Source: Humibacillus xanthopallidus
Lineage (GTDB): Bacteria > Actinomycetota > Actinomycetes > Actinomycetales > Dermatophilaceae
Direction: 5' to 3'
Length of the DNA: 64,000 nt
NCBI RefSeq assembly: GCF_006717145.1
Contig: NZ_VFQF01000003.1
Coordinates: 1,054,001-1,118,000, forward strand
A program made the position numbers and the translations under genes. Below the pieces are notes generated by a model. The model ran no database searches, was not told the DNA's origin, and saw only the letters and a list, made by a program, of their open reading frames with translations. Positions 1-8,133 of the stretch are shown one piece after another. Position 1 is the stretch's first letter. Every line of letters starts with the position of its first letter.

Positions 1-1276
1 CTGAAGAGGTGGAGCGCGCGGCGGTGCGCGAGCTGGTCAAGGCTGCTCGCGCCAGGGGTGAGGAGCTGACCGGCCCGGACGGGCTGCTCAAGGCGATCAC
101 CAAACAGGTCCTCGAGGCCGCCCTCGAGGAGGAGATGACCGAACACGTCGGCTACGACAAGCACGCCGCCGAGGGCCGTAACGGGGCCAACTCGAGGAAC
201 GGGACCCGCGCGAAGACGGTGCTGACCGACAACGCCGGCCCCGTCGACATCGAGGTCCCGCGGGACCGGGACGGCAGCTTCGAGCCGGTCATCGTCAAGA
301 AGCGGCAGCGGCGCCTGAGCGACGTCGACGCGGTCGTGCTGTCGCTGTACGCCCGCGGGCTGACCACCGGAGAGATCAGCGCGCACTTCGCCGAGATCTA
401 CGGCGCGTCCGTCAGCAAGGACACCGTCAGCAGGATCACCGACCGGGTCATCGAGGACATGCAGACCTGGTCGGCCCGGCCGTTGCAGCGGGTGTACGCG
501 GCCGTGTTCATCGACGCCATCATGGTCAAGGTCCGCGACGGACAGGTCGGCAACCAGCCGTTCTACGCCGCGATCGGGGTTGACCTGCAAGGTCATCGTG
601 ACGTGCTCGGGTTGTGGCCCGGCAACGGTGGCGGGGAGTCCGCGAAGTTCTGGATGAACGTGCTGACCGAGCTGCGCAACCGGGGCGTGGCGGACGTCTT
701 CTTCATCGTCTGTGACGGGCTCAAAGGGCTGCCGGACAGCGTGAACGCGGTGTTCCCGCACGCGATCGTGCAGACCTGCATCGTGCACCTGATCCGTGGC
801 ACGTTCCGGTACGCGTCGAAGAAGTACTGGGACGCCATCGCCAGAGACCTGCGCCCGATCTATCAAGCACCCAGCGCCGAGGCGGCGTGGGCCGCGTTCG
901 AGGAGTTCGAGGAGAAGTGGGGCAAGGCCTACCCGGCGATCCCGAAGCTGTGGCGCAACAGCTGGGAGCAGTTCATCCCGTTCCTGGCCTACGACCTCGA
1001 GATCCGCAAGGTGCTCTGCTCGACGAACGCGATCGAGTCCCTGAACGCCCGCTACCGGCGGGCCGTGAACGCGAAGGGTCACTTCCCGACCGAGCAGGCC
1101 GCCCTGAAGACGCTGTACCTGGTGACGCGGAGCCTGGACCCCAAAGGGCTCGGGCAGGCACGATGGGTGACCCGGTGGAAGCCGGCCCTGAACGCCTTTG
1201 CAGTCACCTTCGCCGACCGTATGCCGGCCGCGGAGAACCTCTAACACAAATGCCAGTTACACCGATGATCTGACAG
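1..1276 (+). mobile_element. IS256-family insertion sequence, 3' portion
   Basis: A transposase of the IS256/mutator class fills this stretch. Just past its stop, about 1246-1276, lies an AT-richer segment containing ATGCCAGTTACACCGATGAT, which has the look of the terminal inverted repeat of this family. The left end is outside the window, so the inverted repeat pair and any target duplication cannot be verified. The right boundary is approximate. The element sits immediately downstream of the gene ending at 1316 and does not appear to interrupt it. Confidence 0.75.
9..1244 (+). CDS. IS256-family transposase (possibly missing its first residues)
   Basis: This is a DDE transposase of the mutator type, about 411 residues, that would cut and join its own element. 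The N-terminal third carries the family signature ending in GRNGANSRNGTRAKTVLT. The three acidic catalytic residues are visible as FIDAIMVKVRD (first Asp), FFIVCDGLKG (second Asp) and STNAIESLNARYRR (Glu). A GTG at position 9 can serve as start, but the frame stays open to the window edge and relatives begin roughly 15-25 residues earlier, so the 5' end may be truncated by the window. The C-terminus looks complete. No frameshift is visible, so the enzyme could be active. Confidence 0.92.
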   Translation: MERAAVRELVKAARARGEELTGPDGLLKAITKQVLEAALEEEMTEHVGYDKHAAEGRNGANSRNGTRAKTVLTDNAGPVDIEVPRDRDGSFEPVIVKKRQRRLSDVDAVVLSLYARGLTTGEISAHFAEIYGASVSKDTVSRITDRVIEDMQTWSARPLQRVYAAVFIDAIMVKVRDGQVGNQPFYAAIGVDLQGHRDVLGLWPGNGGGESAKFWMNVLTELRNRGVADVFFIVCDGLKGLPDSVNAVFPHAIVQTCIVHLIRGTFRYASKKYWDAIARDLRPIYQAPSAEAAWAAFEEFEEKWGKAYPAIPKLWRNSWEQFIPFLAYDLEIRKVLCSTNAIESLNARYRRAVNAKGHFPTEQAALKTLYLVTRSLDPKGLGQARWVTRWKPALNAFAVTFADRMPAAENL

Positions 1277-1315
1277 ACCCGTCGAGGGCCACTTCTGGTC
1301 GCTGCGGATGGAGGC

Positions 1316-1705
1316 TCAGACGTTGCCGAGGATGCTCGTGACGGTGATCGCGATGACGACGCGCTCGGGGTTGGGGCGAGGCTCGCGGTAGCGGGCGGCA
1401 TACCTGCGCTCTGCGTCGCGCACGGACTCGGGGTCGTCGAGCACCCGGGTGGTTCCCTCGAGCGAGAGCCACCACCGGCCGTCGACCTGGCACAGCGCGG
1501 CCGGGCCCCCGGCCGCAGCGTTGCGGGTCTTGCGGCTGCCGTGGCTCGTGATGACGCGGGCCGTCGCGGTCTCGGGGTCCCACGTGAAGCCCACCGGGGT
1601 GACGTGCGGGGTGCCGTCGGGGCGCAGCGTCGTCAGCGTCGCGAGGTGACGCACGGTGAGGAAGTCGAGGGCCGCGGAGCTGAGGTCCTGAGGAGTGAAA
1701 GACAT
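1316..1705 (-). CDS. PPOX-class F420/flavin-dependent oxidoreductase
   Basis: A 129-residue single-domain protein of the pyridoxamine-5'-phosphate-oxidase-like split barrel. The pattern HLATLTTLRPDGTPHVTPVGFTW at the N-terminus, then VITSHGSRKTRN and the ending ERVVIAITVTSILGNV are typical of the actinobacterial subgroup annotated as F420-dependent enzymes. The substrate cannot be read from the sequence; cofactor F420 rather than FMN is inferred from the family. It is complete. It starts 4 bases after the end of the gluconokinase gene upstream on the same strand, so the two are probably co-transcribed. The IS256 element lies just beyond its stop codon. Confidence 0.8.
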   Translation of the reverse strand: MSFTPQDLSSAALDFLTVRHLATLTTLRPDGTPHVTPVGFTWDPETATARVITSHGSRKTRNAAAGGPAALCQVDGRWWLSLEGTTRVLDDPESVRDAERRYAARYREPRPNPERVVIAITVTSILGNV

Positions 1706-1708
1706 CGG

Positions 1709-2248
1709 TCACACCTCCCGGAGCCCGAGGGCGAGCAGGCAGCGGGCCAGGACCTCGTCGGGCGCGCCGTCGGCCGTGACGGTGACGCCTGGCTCGTCCG
1801 GGGCAAGCGGCTCGAGGGTGGCGAGCTGGCTCGGCAGGAGTGAGGGCGGCATGTAGTGGCCGGCCCGGTGCTCGACCCGGTCGGCGATGACCGCACCCGG
1901 CGCCTCGACGTGGAGGAAGCGCACGTGCGGCCGGTCGCGGCGCAGCACGTCGCGGTAGGCGCGGCGCAGCGCGGAGCAGGTCACGACGGCCGACTCACCC
2001 GCAGCCTCCTTGCCGCTGATCCAGGCGCCGATGGTCTCCAGCCACGGCCAGCGGTCGTCGTCGGTCAGCGCCACCCCGCTGCGCATCTTCTCGACGTTGG
2101 CCGCGGAGTGGAAGTCGTCGCCCTCGGCGAAGGTCCACCCCATCACCGCGGCCAGCCCTGTCGCGACCGTCGTCTTGCCGCTGCCGCTGACCCCCATGAC
2201 GACAACGATGTCGGAGGCGGGGCGGTCGGGCTGGGGGTTGTCCGGCAT
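1709..2248 (-). CDS. gntK: Gluconokinase
   Basis: A 179-residue P-loop kinase that would phosphorylate D-gluconate to 6-phosphogluconate for the pentose phosphate pathway. The Walker A motif GVSGSGKTT lies near residue 20. It is followed by the family signatures EGDDFHSAANVEKM and DDDRWPWL, then TCSALRRAYRDVLR and the lid segment GHYMPPSLLPSQLATLE. The frame extends further upstream, but ATG 2248 fits the family length and avoids overlapping the divergent ABC operon promoter. No gluconate permease or regulator is adjacent. The next gene on this strand, a PPOX-type oxidoreductase, begins 4 bases downstream. Confidence 0.9.
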   Translation of the reverse strand: MPDNPQPDRPASDIVVVMGVSGSGKTTVATGLAAVMGWTFAEGDDFHSAANVEKMRSGVALTDDDRWPWLETIGAWISGKEAAGESAVVTCSALRRAYRDVLRRDRPHVRFLHVEAPGAVIADRVEHRAGHYMPPSLLPSQLATLEPLAPDEPGVTVTADGAPDEVLARCLLALGLREV

Positions 2249-2266
2249 GCCCCTGAAACTACCCCG

Positions 2267-2295
2267 TTGATCCGATCTCGGTCGGTGGGTAGCGT
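2267..2295 (+). promoter_or_regulatory. Candidate vegetative promoter for the ABC exporter operon
   Basis: TTGATC (2267-2272) and TAGCGT (2290-2295) are separated by 17 bases, a good match to an actinobacterial housekeeping promoter. The predicted transcript would begin near 2302, about 25 bases before the GTG start at 2327. It sits between the divergent gluconokinase and ABC genes. Confidence 0.5.
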
Positions 2296-2326
2296 GGCCC
2301 CTTGTGCCTGCCCCCGCCCGTGTCTC

Positions 2327-3121
2327 GTGAAGACCTTCTGGCTCCTCGTCAGGGCGGGCTTCCGGAGGCACTCGACCTACCGCTTGGCGCTCCTCGCGGG
2401 CATGACGACGAACTCGGTCTTCGGCATCATCCGGGCCTACCTCCTGCTCGCGGCACTCGCGTCGGCCGGCGCCGCGATCGGTGGCTACGACGCGTCGACG
2501 GCCGTCGCCTTCGTCTGGTGGGGCCAGGCCCTGCTCGGCACGGTCAACCTCTGGGGCTTCAGCGAGGTCAAGGACCGTGTGCGCACCGGTGACATCGCGG
2601 TCGACTTCCTCCGGCCCCTCGACCCCCAGCTCGCCTATCTCGCAGGCGATCTCGGCAGAGCGGGCATCAACCTCATCGGCCGGGGCCTCCCGGCGATCCT
2701 GCTGGGCGCCCTCCTCTTCGACTTCGCGTGGCCACCCTCGGGTCTCAGCTGGGCCGCGGGTGCAGTCTCGGTCGTGCTCGCGGTGGTCGTCGCCTTCGCG
2801 GGCAACTTCGTCATCAACCTGCTCGCGTTCTGGCTCGTCGAGATCCGCGGCATCACGCTGCTCTGGATGATCACCGGCGGGCTGCTCTGCGGGCTCTACC
2901 TCCCGGTGCCGTGGTTCCCTGACTGGCTGCGCACCATCGCCACCTGGTCGCCGTTCCCCTCGATGCTCCAGCAGCCGATCGACATCCTCGCCGGACGCGT
3001 CGTCGGTGCCGGCATCGCGACGTCGCTCGCGATCCAGCTCTTCTGGGTCACGGCCCTGCTGGCCCTCGGCCAGGTCGTGCTGCGCGCTGGGCGACGTCGC
3101 CTGGAGGTGCAGGGTGGCTGA
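2327..3121 (+). CDS. ABC-2 type permease, first subunit
   Basis: A membrane subunit of about 264 residues with six predicted hydrophobic segments. It resembles the uncharacterised ABC-2 permease family (COG4587/COG3694, DUF990-like) that partners an ATPase of the COG4586 type. The conserved segment EVKDRVRTGDIAVDFLRPLDPQ between early helices is characteristic. GTG 2327 is chosen because translation from it begins with the usual VKTFWLLVRAGFRR amphipathic start; the frame is open further upstream, but that part reads as antisense of gluconokinase. The stop overlaps the next gene's GTG start by 8 bases. Together with the next two genes it would form an exporter of unknown substrate. Confidence 0.82.
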   Translation: MKTFWLLVRAGFRRHSTYRLALLAGMTTNSVFGIIRAYLLLAALASAGAAIGGYDASTAVAFVWWGQALLGTVNLWGFSEVKDRVRTGDIAVDFLRPLDPQLAYLAGDLGRAGINLIGRGLPAILLGALLFDFAWPPSGLSWAAGAVSVVLAVVVAFAGNFVINLLAFWLVEIRGITLLWMITGGLLCGLYLPVPWFPDWLRTIATWSPFPSMLQQPIDILAGRVVGAGIATSLAIQLFWVTALLALGQVVLRAGRRRLEVQGG

Positions 3122-3938
3122 CCGACGTCTCGACCTCGCCGTGCGGCTGCGTCCCTATCGGGTGCTCCTGGCCTCTCGAGCGCGCGCGCAGATGCAGTAC
3201 CGCGCGTCGTTCGTGACCGACATCCTCGGCACCGTCGGGGTCGGCCTCGCGGAGTTCGCCGAGGTGTGGGTGATCTTCCACAACGTCGACGTGCTCGGCG
3301 GACTCGACTTCACCGCGGCGCTGCTCGTATTCGCCCTGTCGAACCTCGCCTTCTCGCTGGCCGACATGTTCGTCGGGCACCTCGATCAGCTGCCGCGCTA
3401 CATCCGGGCGGGTCAGGTCGACGCGTTCTACGTGCGCCCGCTGCCACTGCTCGCCCAGCTCATGACGAGCGATCTCTCGCTCCGGCGCGTCGGGCGGCTG
3501 TCCGTCGCGCTCGTCGCCCTCGCGATCGCCCTCACGACCGCAGACATCACCTGGTCGGCAGCCACCGTGGCCCTCATCCTGCTGACCGTCGTCAGCGGCA
3601 CGGCGATCTTCTCAGCCCTCTTCACCGCTGCCGGGGGTCTGCAGTTCTTCCTCGTCGACGGCGCGGAGTTCACCAACGCCTTCACCTACGGCGGGCAGTA
3701 TGCCGCCCAGCAGAGTCAGCAGGTCTTCCCCGACCCGCTGCGCATCTTCTGGACCTTCGTCATCCCGACCGCCTTCGTCGCCTACCTCCCGGCCGTCGCC
3801 ATCCTCGACCTCCCGGGAGACCACCTCGCCCCGCCGTGGCTGGCGTGGTTCACGCCGCTCGCCGCGGCCCTCGCCTGGGGCCTCGCGGGCCTGTGCTGGA
3901 GGTCCGGGACCCGTCACTACCAAGGAGCCGGTGGATGA
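3114..3938 (+). CDS. ABC-2 type permease, second subunit
   Basis: A second membrane subunit of about 274 residues, paralogous in architecture to the previous gene. The N-terminal RPYRVLLASRARAQMQYRAS segment, six hydrophobic stretches, and the motif PRYIRAGQVDAFYVRPLPLL, equivalent to the RTGDIAVDFLRPL segment of the first subunit, support a heteromeric ABC-2 transporter. The GTG start at 3114 lies inside the preceding gene, and the stop overlaps the ATPase start as ATGA, so the three genes are translationally coupled. The substrate is unknown; members of the family are sometimes called daunorubicin or viologen exporters without direct evidence. Confidence 0.82.
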   Translation: MADRRLDLAVRLRPYRVLLASRARAQMQYRASFVTDILGTVGVGLAEFAEVWVIFHNVDVLGGLDFTAALLVFALSNLAFSLADMFVGHLDQLPRYIRAGQVDAFYVRPLPLLAQLMTSDLSLRRVGRLSVALVALAIALTTADITWSAATVALILLTVVSGTAIFSALFTAAGGLQFFLVDGAEFTNAFTYGGQYAAQQSQQVFPDPLRIFWTFVIPTAFVAYLPAVAILDLPGDHLAPPWLAWFTPLAAALAWGLAGLCWRSGTRHYQGAGG

Positions 3939-4867
3939 GCATCATCAAGACCCGCGACCTCGTTCGCGACTTCAAGCGCACCCGCGCCGTCGACCACCTG
4001 ACGCTCGCCGTCGAGCCGGGCGAGGCCGTCGGCTACATCGGCGCGAACGGCGCCGGCAAGTCGACGACGATCAAGATGCTGACGGGCATCCTCAAGCCGA
4101 CGTCAGGCACCGTGCGCACCTGCGGCATCGACCCGATGCGCGACCGCATCGGGGTGGCGCGGCGGGTCGGCGTCGTCTTCGGCCAGCGCTCGCAGCTCTG
4201 GTGGGACCTGCCGCTGCGCGAGTCGTTCGGCATCCTCGCGGCCATCCACCGCCTCGAACCGTCTGCAGCGACCGCCCGCACGGACCGCCTCGTCGAGCAG
4301 CTCGAGATGGGGCCCCAGCTCGGCACGCCGGTGCGCTCGCTGTCCCTCGGTCAGCGGATGCGGGCCGAGATCGCCGCCGCCCTGCTGCACACGCCCGAGC
4401 TGCTCATCCTCGACGAGCCCACGATCGGCCTCGACGTGCTGTCGAAGCAGCGCCTGCGCGAGTTCCTCGTCGAGGAGCGCCGCGAGCGGGGCACGACCCT
4501 GCTGCTGACGACCCACGACATGGGCGACATCGAGCGGCTCTGCGACCGCGTGCTCGTCGTCGACCACGGCCGGCTCGCATTCGACGGCACCCTGCCCGGT
4601 CTCGCCGCGACGGTCGGCGCTCAGCGCATCGTCGTCCTCGACCTCGCGGAGCCGAGCCCCGACCTCACCGACGTGCCGAGCACGACGCTCGTCGAGAGCG
4701 AGTCGGGCGGCCTGCGCCAGCGCCTCGCCTTCGACGCCGAGGCGACGACCGCCGCGGCGGTGCTTGCCCACGTCTCGGCGCGCCACGCGGTGCGCGACCT
4801 CACCATCGAGGAGCCCGACATCGAGGACGTCGTGCGCCGCATCTACGCCGCGTCCGGCCGCGGCTGA
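3935..4867 (+). CDS. ABC exporter ATP-binding protein (COG4586-like)
   Basis: A 310-residue ATPase driving the two upstream permeases. It has Walker A GANGAGKST near residue 40, a Q-loop in VVFGQRSQLWWDLP, signature LSLGQRMRAEIA and Walker B LLILDEPTIGLD, followed by the H-loop TTHDMGDIE. The longer QRSQLWWDLPLRESF segment and the C-terminal extension of about 90 residues separate it from DrrA-type ATPases and match COG4586. ATG 3935 overlaps the stop of the second permease (ATGA). The gene ends the operon; the downstream gap contains the symmetric repeat array at 4900-5165. Confidence 0.88.
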   Translation: MSIIKTRDLVRDFKRTRAVDHLTLAVEPGEAVGYIGANGAGKSTTIKMLTGILKPTSGTVRTCGIDPMRDRIGVARRVGVVFGQRSQLWWDLPLRESFGILAAIHRLEPSAATARTDRLVEQLEMGPQLGTPVRSLSLGQRMRAEIAAALLHTPELLILDEPTIGLDVLSKQRLREFLVEERRERGTTLLLTTHDMGDIERLCDRVLVVDHGRLAFDGTLPGLAATVGAQRIVVLDLAEPSPDLTDVPSTTLVESESGGLRQRLAFDAEATTAAAVLAHVSARHAVRDLTIEEPDIEDVVRRIYAASGRG

Positions 4868-4899
4868 CCACACCGACGAGGTATGCCGCCCACCTCAGC

Positions 4900-5165
4900 C
4901 GAGTGGCCGCGTCGCCTCACGCGCACCGCGACGGACTCGCCATCCGGCACCTCGAGTGGCCGCCTCGCCCCACGCGCCTCGCCACGGACACGCCATCCGG
5001 CACCTCGAGTGGCCGTGTCGCCTCACGGGTACCACGGGTGACAGTGACGGGTGAGGCGGGGAGGCCACTCGAGGGGTTGGGCGGGCTCATCGGTTGGGGT
5101 TGGTGGGACGGCGGGGCCACTCGACGGGTTGTGGGGTGGGGTTGGTGGGGCGGGGAGGCCACTCG
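4900..5165. repeat. Symmetric array of CGAGTGGCC / GGCCACTCG repeats between convergent genes
   Basis: CGAGTGGCC occurs at 4900, 4953 and 5006, exactly 53 bases apart, each followed by GC-rich sequence ending near CGCCTCAC. The reverse complement GGCCACTCG then occurs at 5063, 5115 and 5157. The array therefore has three copies facing right and three facing left and could fold into one large imperfect cruciform. It fills the gap between the ABC ATPase (plus) and the MFS gene (minus), so a bidirectional terminator role is plausible. Two further direct copies occur at 32270 and 32293. Confidence 0.75.
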
Positions 5166-5178
5166 ACGGGGGTGGGGG

Positions 5179-6444
5179 TCAGGAGACGTGGGGGTCCCGA
5201 TCGAGGAGGCGCCGCAGGCGCGTCGTCGACGCGAGCACGGCGACGAGGACCGTCGCCGCGAACACGACGAGCACCACCGGGGCTGCGAACCAGGTCAGCG
5301 CGAGACCTGCGGCAACCACCGGCACGGTGATACCGGCATACGCCGCGAGGAACATGCCGGCAAGGGTCTCGCCGCGGTGCTCAGGGGAGGACACGGCCGC
5401 GGCGGTGGTGATGGCGACGTTGAAGACGAGCCCTACACCTGCTCCTGCGACGACACCCGACAGGGCGTAGACCGGCAGCGACGTCGACCATGCGCCGATC
5501 GCGACGAGCACGAGGCCCACAGACATCGCGAGCATGCCGAAGCGCAGCCGGTCGGTGATCGGGCGCGTGCCGAGCACGACCTGCGAGAGCGCCGAGGCGC
5601 CGATGACCCCGAAGACGAGGCCGCCCGTCAGCAGCCGTGAGTGCAGGCCCAGGGTGCCGCCCACGAAGCTCGCCGTGAGCGAGGTGAAGACGCCGAGCAC
5701 CGAGAAGGCCGCTGCGGCAGCAACGGCGGCCGCCGAGAAGTGCGGTCGAACGGCAGGCTCCACCCCCACCCGCTGCGGGCGGTAGGCCGGCCGGGGACCG
5801 CGCCGGTCGACGGTCTCGGGCGCGAGGAGGAGCAGGGCGACGAAGGTGACGACGAGCAGGAGGATCCACACGGCATACGGCAGCGTGAGGGGGTGGGGGA
5901 GCCACTGCGTGAGCAGGCCTGCGACGAGCGGCCCGAGCGCGAGGCCGCCGGTGTTGACCGCACCGGCGACGATCGCGGCGAAGCGTCCGTCGGCGTCCGG
6001 ACGGCCGATCGCGTGCAGCTCCGCCAGGTGAGCGGTGGCCGTCGCGGTGACCGCCCCGATGCCGAGGCCGCAGAGGAAGCGGGCGACGAGCAGGCTGCCG
6101 GTGTCATGGAGCAGCACGAACATCACCGCGCTGGCGATCTCGACCGCCGTGGCCACGAGCAGGACGCGGCGGCGCCCGAGGTAGTCGCTGACGTGGCCCG
6201 CGAGGTAGAGCCCGGCCATGACGCCGATCCCGTAGGCGGCGAAGATCAGCGTGATGACGAAGGTCGGGAAGCCGTCGAGCTGCTGGTAGAGCGGGTAGAG
6301 CGGCGTCGGCAGGGTGGTGAACGCCATGAGAACGGTGAAGGCGCCGACGACGACCCAGAAGCCGCGGCGGTGGCGGGCTCGGGTGGCGTCGGTGTGCGGG
6401 GCTCGCGCGGCCGTCGGGGCCGGGCGCAGGGTGCTCGTCGTCAT
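5179..6444 (-). CDS. MFS transporter, probably drug/small-molecule efflux
   Basis: A 421-residue permease with 12 predicted helices. The loop after helix 2 has the major-facilitator signature GHVSDYLGRRRVLL, and helices 4-5 show FLCGLGIGAVTATATAHLAELH. A soluble tail of about 25 residues precedes helix 1. ATG 6444 is chosen because upstream residues in the same frame read through the promoter of the divergent LysR gene. The substrate is not evident. The divergent arrangement with a LysR regulator 86 bases away suggests that the regulator controls this transporter. Confidence 0.85.
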   Translation of the reverse strand: MTTSTLRPAPTAARAPHTDATRARHRRGFWVVVGAFTVLMAFTTLPTPLYPLYQQLDGFPTFVITLIFAAYGIGVMAGLYLAGHVSDYLGRRRVLLVATAVEIASAVMFVLLHDTGSLLVARFLCGLGIGAVTATATAHLAELHAIGRPDADGRFAAIVAGAVNTGGLALGPLVAGLLTQWLPHPLTLPYAVWILLLVVTFVALLLLAPETVDRRGPRPAYRPQRVGVEPAVRPHFSAAAVAAAAAFSVLGVFTSLTASFVGGTLGLHSRLLTGGLVFGVIGASALSQVVLGTRPITDRLRFGMLAMSVGLVLVAIGAWSTSLPVYALSGVVAGAGVGLVFNVAITTAAAVSSPEHRGETLAGMFLAAYAGITVPVVAAGLALTWFAAPVVLVVFAATVLVAVLASTTRLRRLLDRDPHVS

Positions 6445-6462
6445 GTCCCCAGCGTGCGCTTG

Positions 6463-6489
6463 GAGCATTGATCGTGTCCAACGAGCATT
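6463..6489. promoter_or_regulatory. Direct repeat GAGCATT, candidate LysR operator
   Basis: GAGCATT occurs at 6463-6469 and again at 6483-6489, a spacing of 20 bases or about two helical turns. The flanking sequence to 6517 is the AT-richest part of the 86-base gap between the divergent MFS and LysR genes. LysR proteins commonly bind such paired sites. The assignment rests on position and repetition only. Confidence 0.35.
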
Positions 6490-6530
6490 CTCAGGCAGAT
6501 CCATCGATTTTAATGGTGAATCATGGGGAC

Positions 6531-7445
6531 ATGGACACCAGGCACCTCGAGTTCTTCGTCGCTGTGGCCGAGGAGCTGAGCTTCACCCGCGCGGCCACGC
6601 GGGTGCAGGCGGTGCAGTCGACCGTCTCGGCGGGTATCAGCTCCCTCGAGCGCGAGGTCGGCGCGCCCCTCTTCGTCCGGTCGACGAGGCACGTCGCCCT
6701 CTCACCGGCGGGCCGGGCCCTGCTGCCGCAGGCGCGCGCCGCCGTCGAGGCTGTCGCGCAGATGCGCCACCTGGGGGCGCGTGCCGGCGGCCGGGTGCAC
6801 GGCACGATCCGGATCGGCATGCTGACCAACCTCGAGTCGCTCGGTCTGCCGGAAGTCCTCGGCGACTTCCATCGCGAGCACCCGGCCGTCGACCTGTCGA
6901 TGCGCACCTCGCCCCGCGGATCCACCGGCCTCGTCGACGACGTGCGGCGCTCGCGGGTCGATGTCGCCTTCTGCGGGCTGGCCCTCGGCGACCTCGTCGG
7001 CGTGCACGCCCGGCTGCTGCGCCGCCAGCCCTTCGTCGCGGTGCTGCCACCCGGGCATTCTCTCGCGCGCTCCACGGCGGTTCGGGTCCAGCAGCTCCTC
7101 GACGAGGACTTCATCGAGATGCCTGTCGGCTTCGGTACTCGCAAGGCCGTGGACGACTGGTTGCGCGAGGCTGGGCTGCGCCGCCGGGTGACGATCGAGG
7201 TGCCTGACCTGTCAACGGTGCCGGCCTATGTCGCGGCCGGTCTCGGCATCGCGCTCGTGCCCGAGCAGACGGCCCTCGGGGCCGCGGGCGTGGCGGTCGT
7301 GCCGCTCGCCCACCGGCCCGTCTGGGACCTCAGCGTCATCGCCCGACCGGGCGACCGCGCGCCGGCGGTCGACGCGCTTCTCGCCCACCTCGCCGATCGC
7401 CTCGGTGACCAACTCGGTGACCAACCCGGTGACCAACCCGGCTAG
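6531..7445 (+). CDS. LysR-family transcriptional regulator
   Basis: A 304-residue regulator. Residues 1-60 form the winged helix-turn-helix (MDTRHLEFFVAVAEELSFTRAATRVQAVQSTVSAGISSLE), and the rest is the periplasmic-binding-like effector domain. ATG 6531 is preceded by a GGGGA-type ribosome site. The gene is divergent from an MFS transporter, which it probably regulates together with itself. The C-terminus ends in a short tandem Leu/Pro-Gly-Asp-Gln repeat encoded by 12-base units (about 7403-7442), likely a harmless slippage product. The inducer is unknown. Confidence 0.88.
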   Translation: MDTRHLEFFVAVAEELSFTRAATRVQAVQSTVSAGISSLEREVGAPLFVRSTRHVALSPAGRALLPQARAAVEAVAQMRHLGARAGGRVHGTIRIGMLTNLESLGLPEVLGDFHREHPAVDLSMRTSPRGSTGLVDDVRRSRVDVAFCGLALGDLVGVHARLLRRQPFVAVLPPGHSLARSTAVRVQQLLDEDFIEMPVGFGTRKAVDDWLREAGLRRRVTIEVPDLSTVPAYVAAGLGIALVPEQTALGAAGVAVVPLAHRPVWDLSVIARPGDRAPAVDALLAHLADRLGDQLGDQPGDQPG

Positions 7446-7507
7446 CCACCCGGCACGCACGCCCCGGAGACCGCGGCACACGGCATACGGCGAGCGGCTG
7501 ACTCGAA

Positions 7508-7553
7508 GGTGTGCGGCTGGAATGACGGTGTGCGGCTGACCCGAGGGTGTGCG
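7508..7553. repeat. Three GGTGTGCG repeats at 19-base spacing
   Basis: GGTGTGCG begins at 7508, 7527 and 7546, exactly 19 bases apart, in the gap between the convergent LysR and ArgA-type genes. The same octamer is the core of the much larger array at 34701-35285. It does not form an obvious self-hairpin here. Confidence 0.6.
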
Positions 7554-7563
7554 TCCGCCTGGG

Positions 7564-8133
7564 TCAGAGGGTGCGCAGCATCCGGTGGTTGCCGAGGGTG
7601 TTGGGCTTGACCCGCTCGAGGTCGAGGAACTCCGCGATGCCCTCGTCGTAGGAGCGGAGCAGCTCGGCGTAGACCTCCGCCGACACCGCCTGGCCCTCGA
7701 TCTCGGTGAAGCCGTGGCGGGCGAAGAAGCCGACCTCGAAGGTGAGGCAGAAGAGCCGCTCGACCCCGATCTGGCGGGCGTCGTCGACGAGCTCCTCGAG
7801 CAGCCGGCCACCGAGCCCCGTGCCGAGCATGTCGTCGGCGACAGCGAGGGTGCGGATCTCGGCGAGGTCCTCCCACATGACGTGCAGCGCCCCGCAGCCG
7901 ACGATGCGGCCGTCGAGCTCCGCCACCCGGAACTCCTGGAGGCTCTCGAAGTAGGTTACCGCCTCCTTGCTGACGAGCACCCGCCGCGCCGCGAGGGGCG
8001 CCACGAGGTCCCGTATGCCGCGCACGTCGGCCGTGCGCGCCCGCCGGATGACCGTGCGCCGTCGCAGCTCGGCCCGGTCGCCGGAGGCGTCGGGGGTGGC
8101 GGCATCAACGGCGTCGGCGGCGGCGTCGGTCAT
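7564..8133 (-). CDS. argA: Amino-acid N-acetyltransferase, short ArgA type
   Basis: A 189-residue GNAT protein resembling the short N-acetylglutamate synthase of actinobacteria (M. tuberculosis Rv2747 type), which would acetylate glutamate in the first step of arginine synthesis. It starts with IRRARTADVRGIRDLVAPLAARRVLVSKEAV, has the acetyl-CoA loop near DDMLGTGLGGRLLEELV, and continues FCLTFEVGFFARHGFTEIEG. The first 25 residues, before IRRARTAD, are a low-complexity leader, so a later start is possible. Its ATG overlaps the stop of the upstream LCP gene (ATGA), so the two are probably co-transcribed. No other arginine gene is nearby. Confidence 0.8.
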   Translation of the reverse strand: MTDAAADAVDAATPDASGDRAELRRRTVIRRARTADVRGIRDLVAPLAARRVLVSKEAVTYFESLQEFRVAELDGRIVGCGALHVMWEDLAEIRTLAVADDMLGTGLGGRLLEELVDDARQIGVERLFCLTFEVGFFARHGFTEIEGQAVSAEVYAELLRSYDEGIAEFLDLERVKPNTLGNHRMLRTL

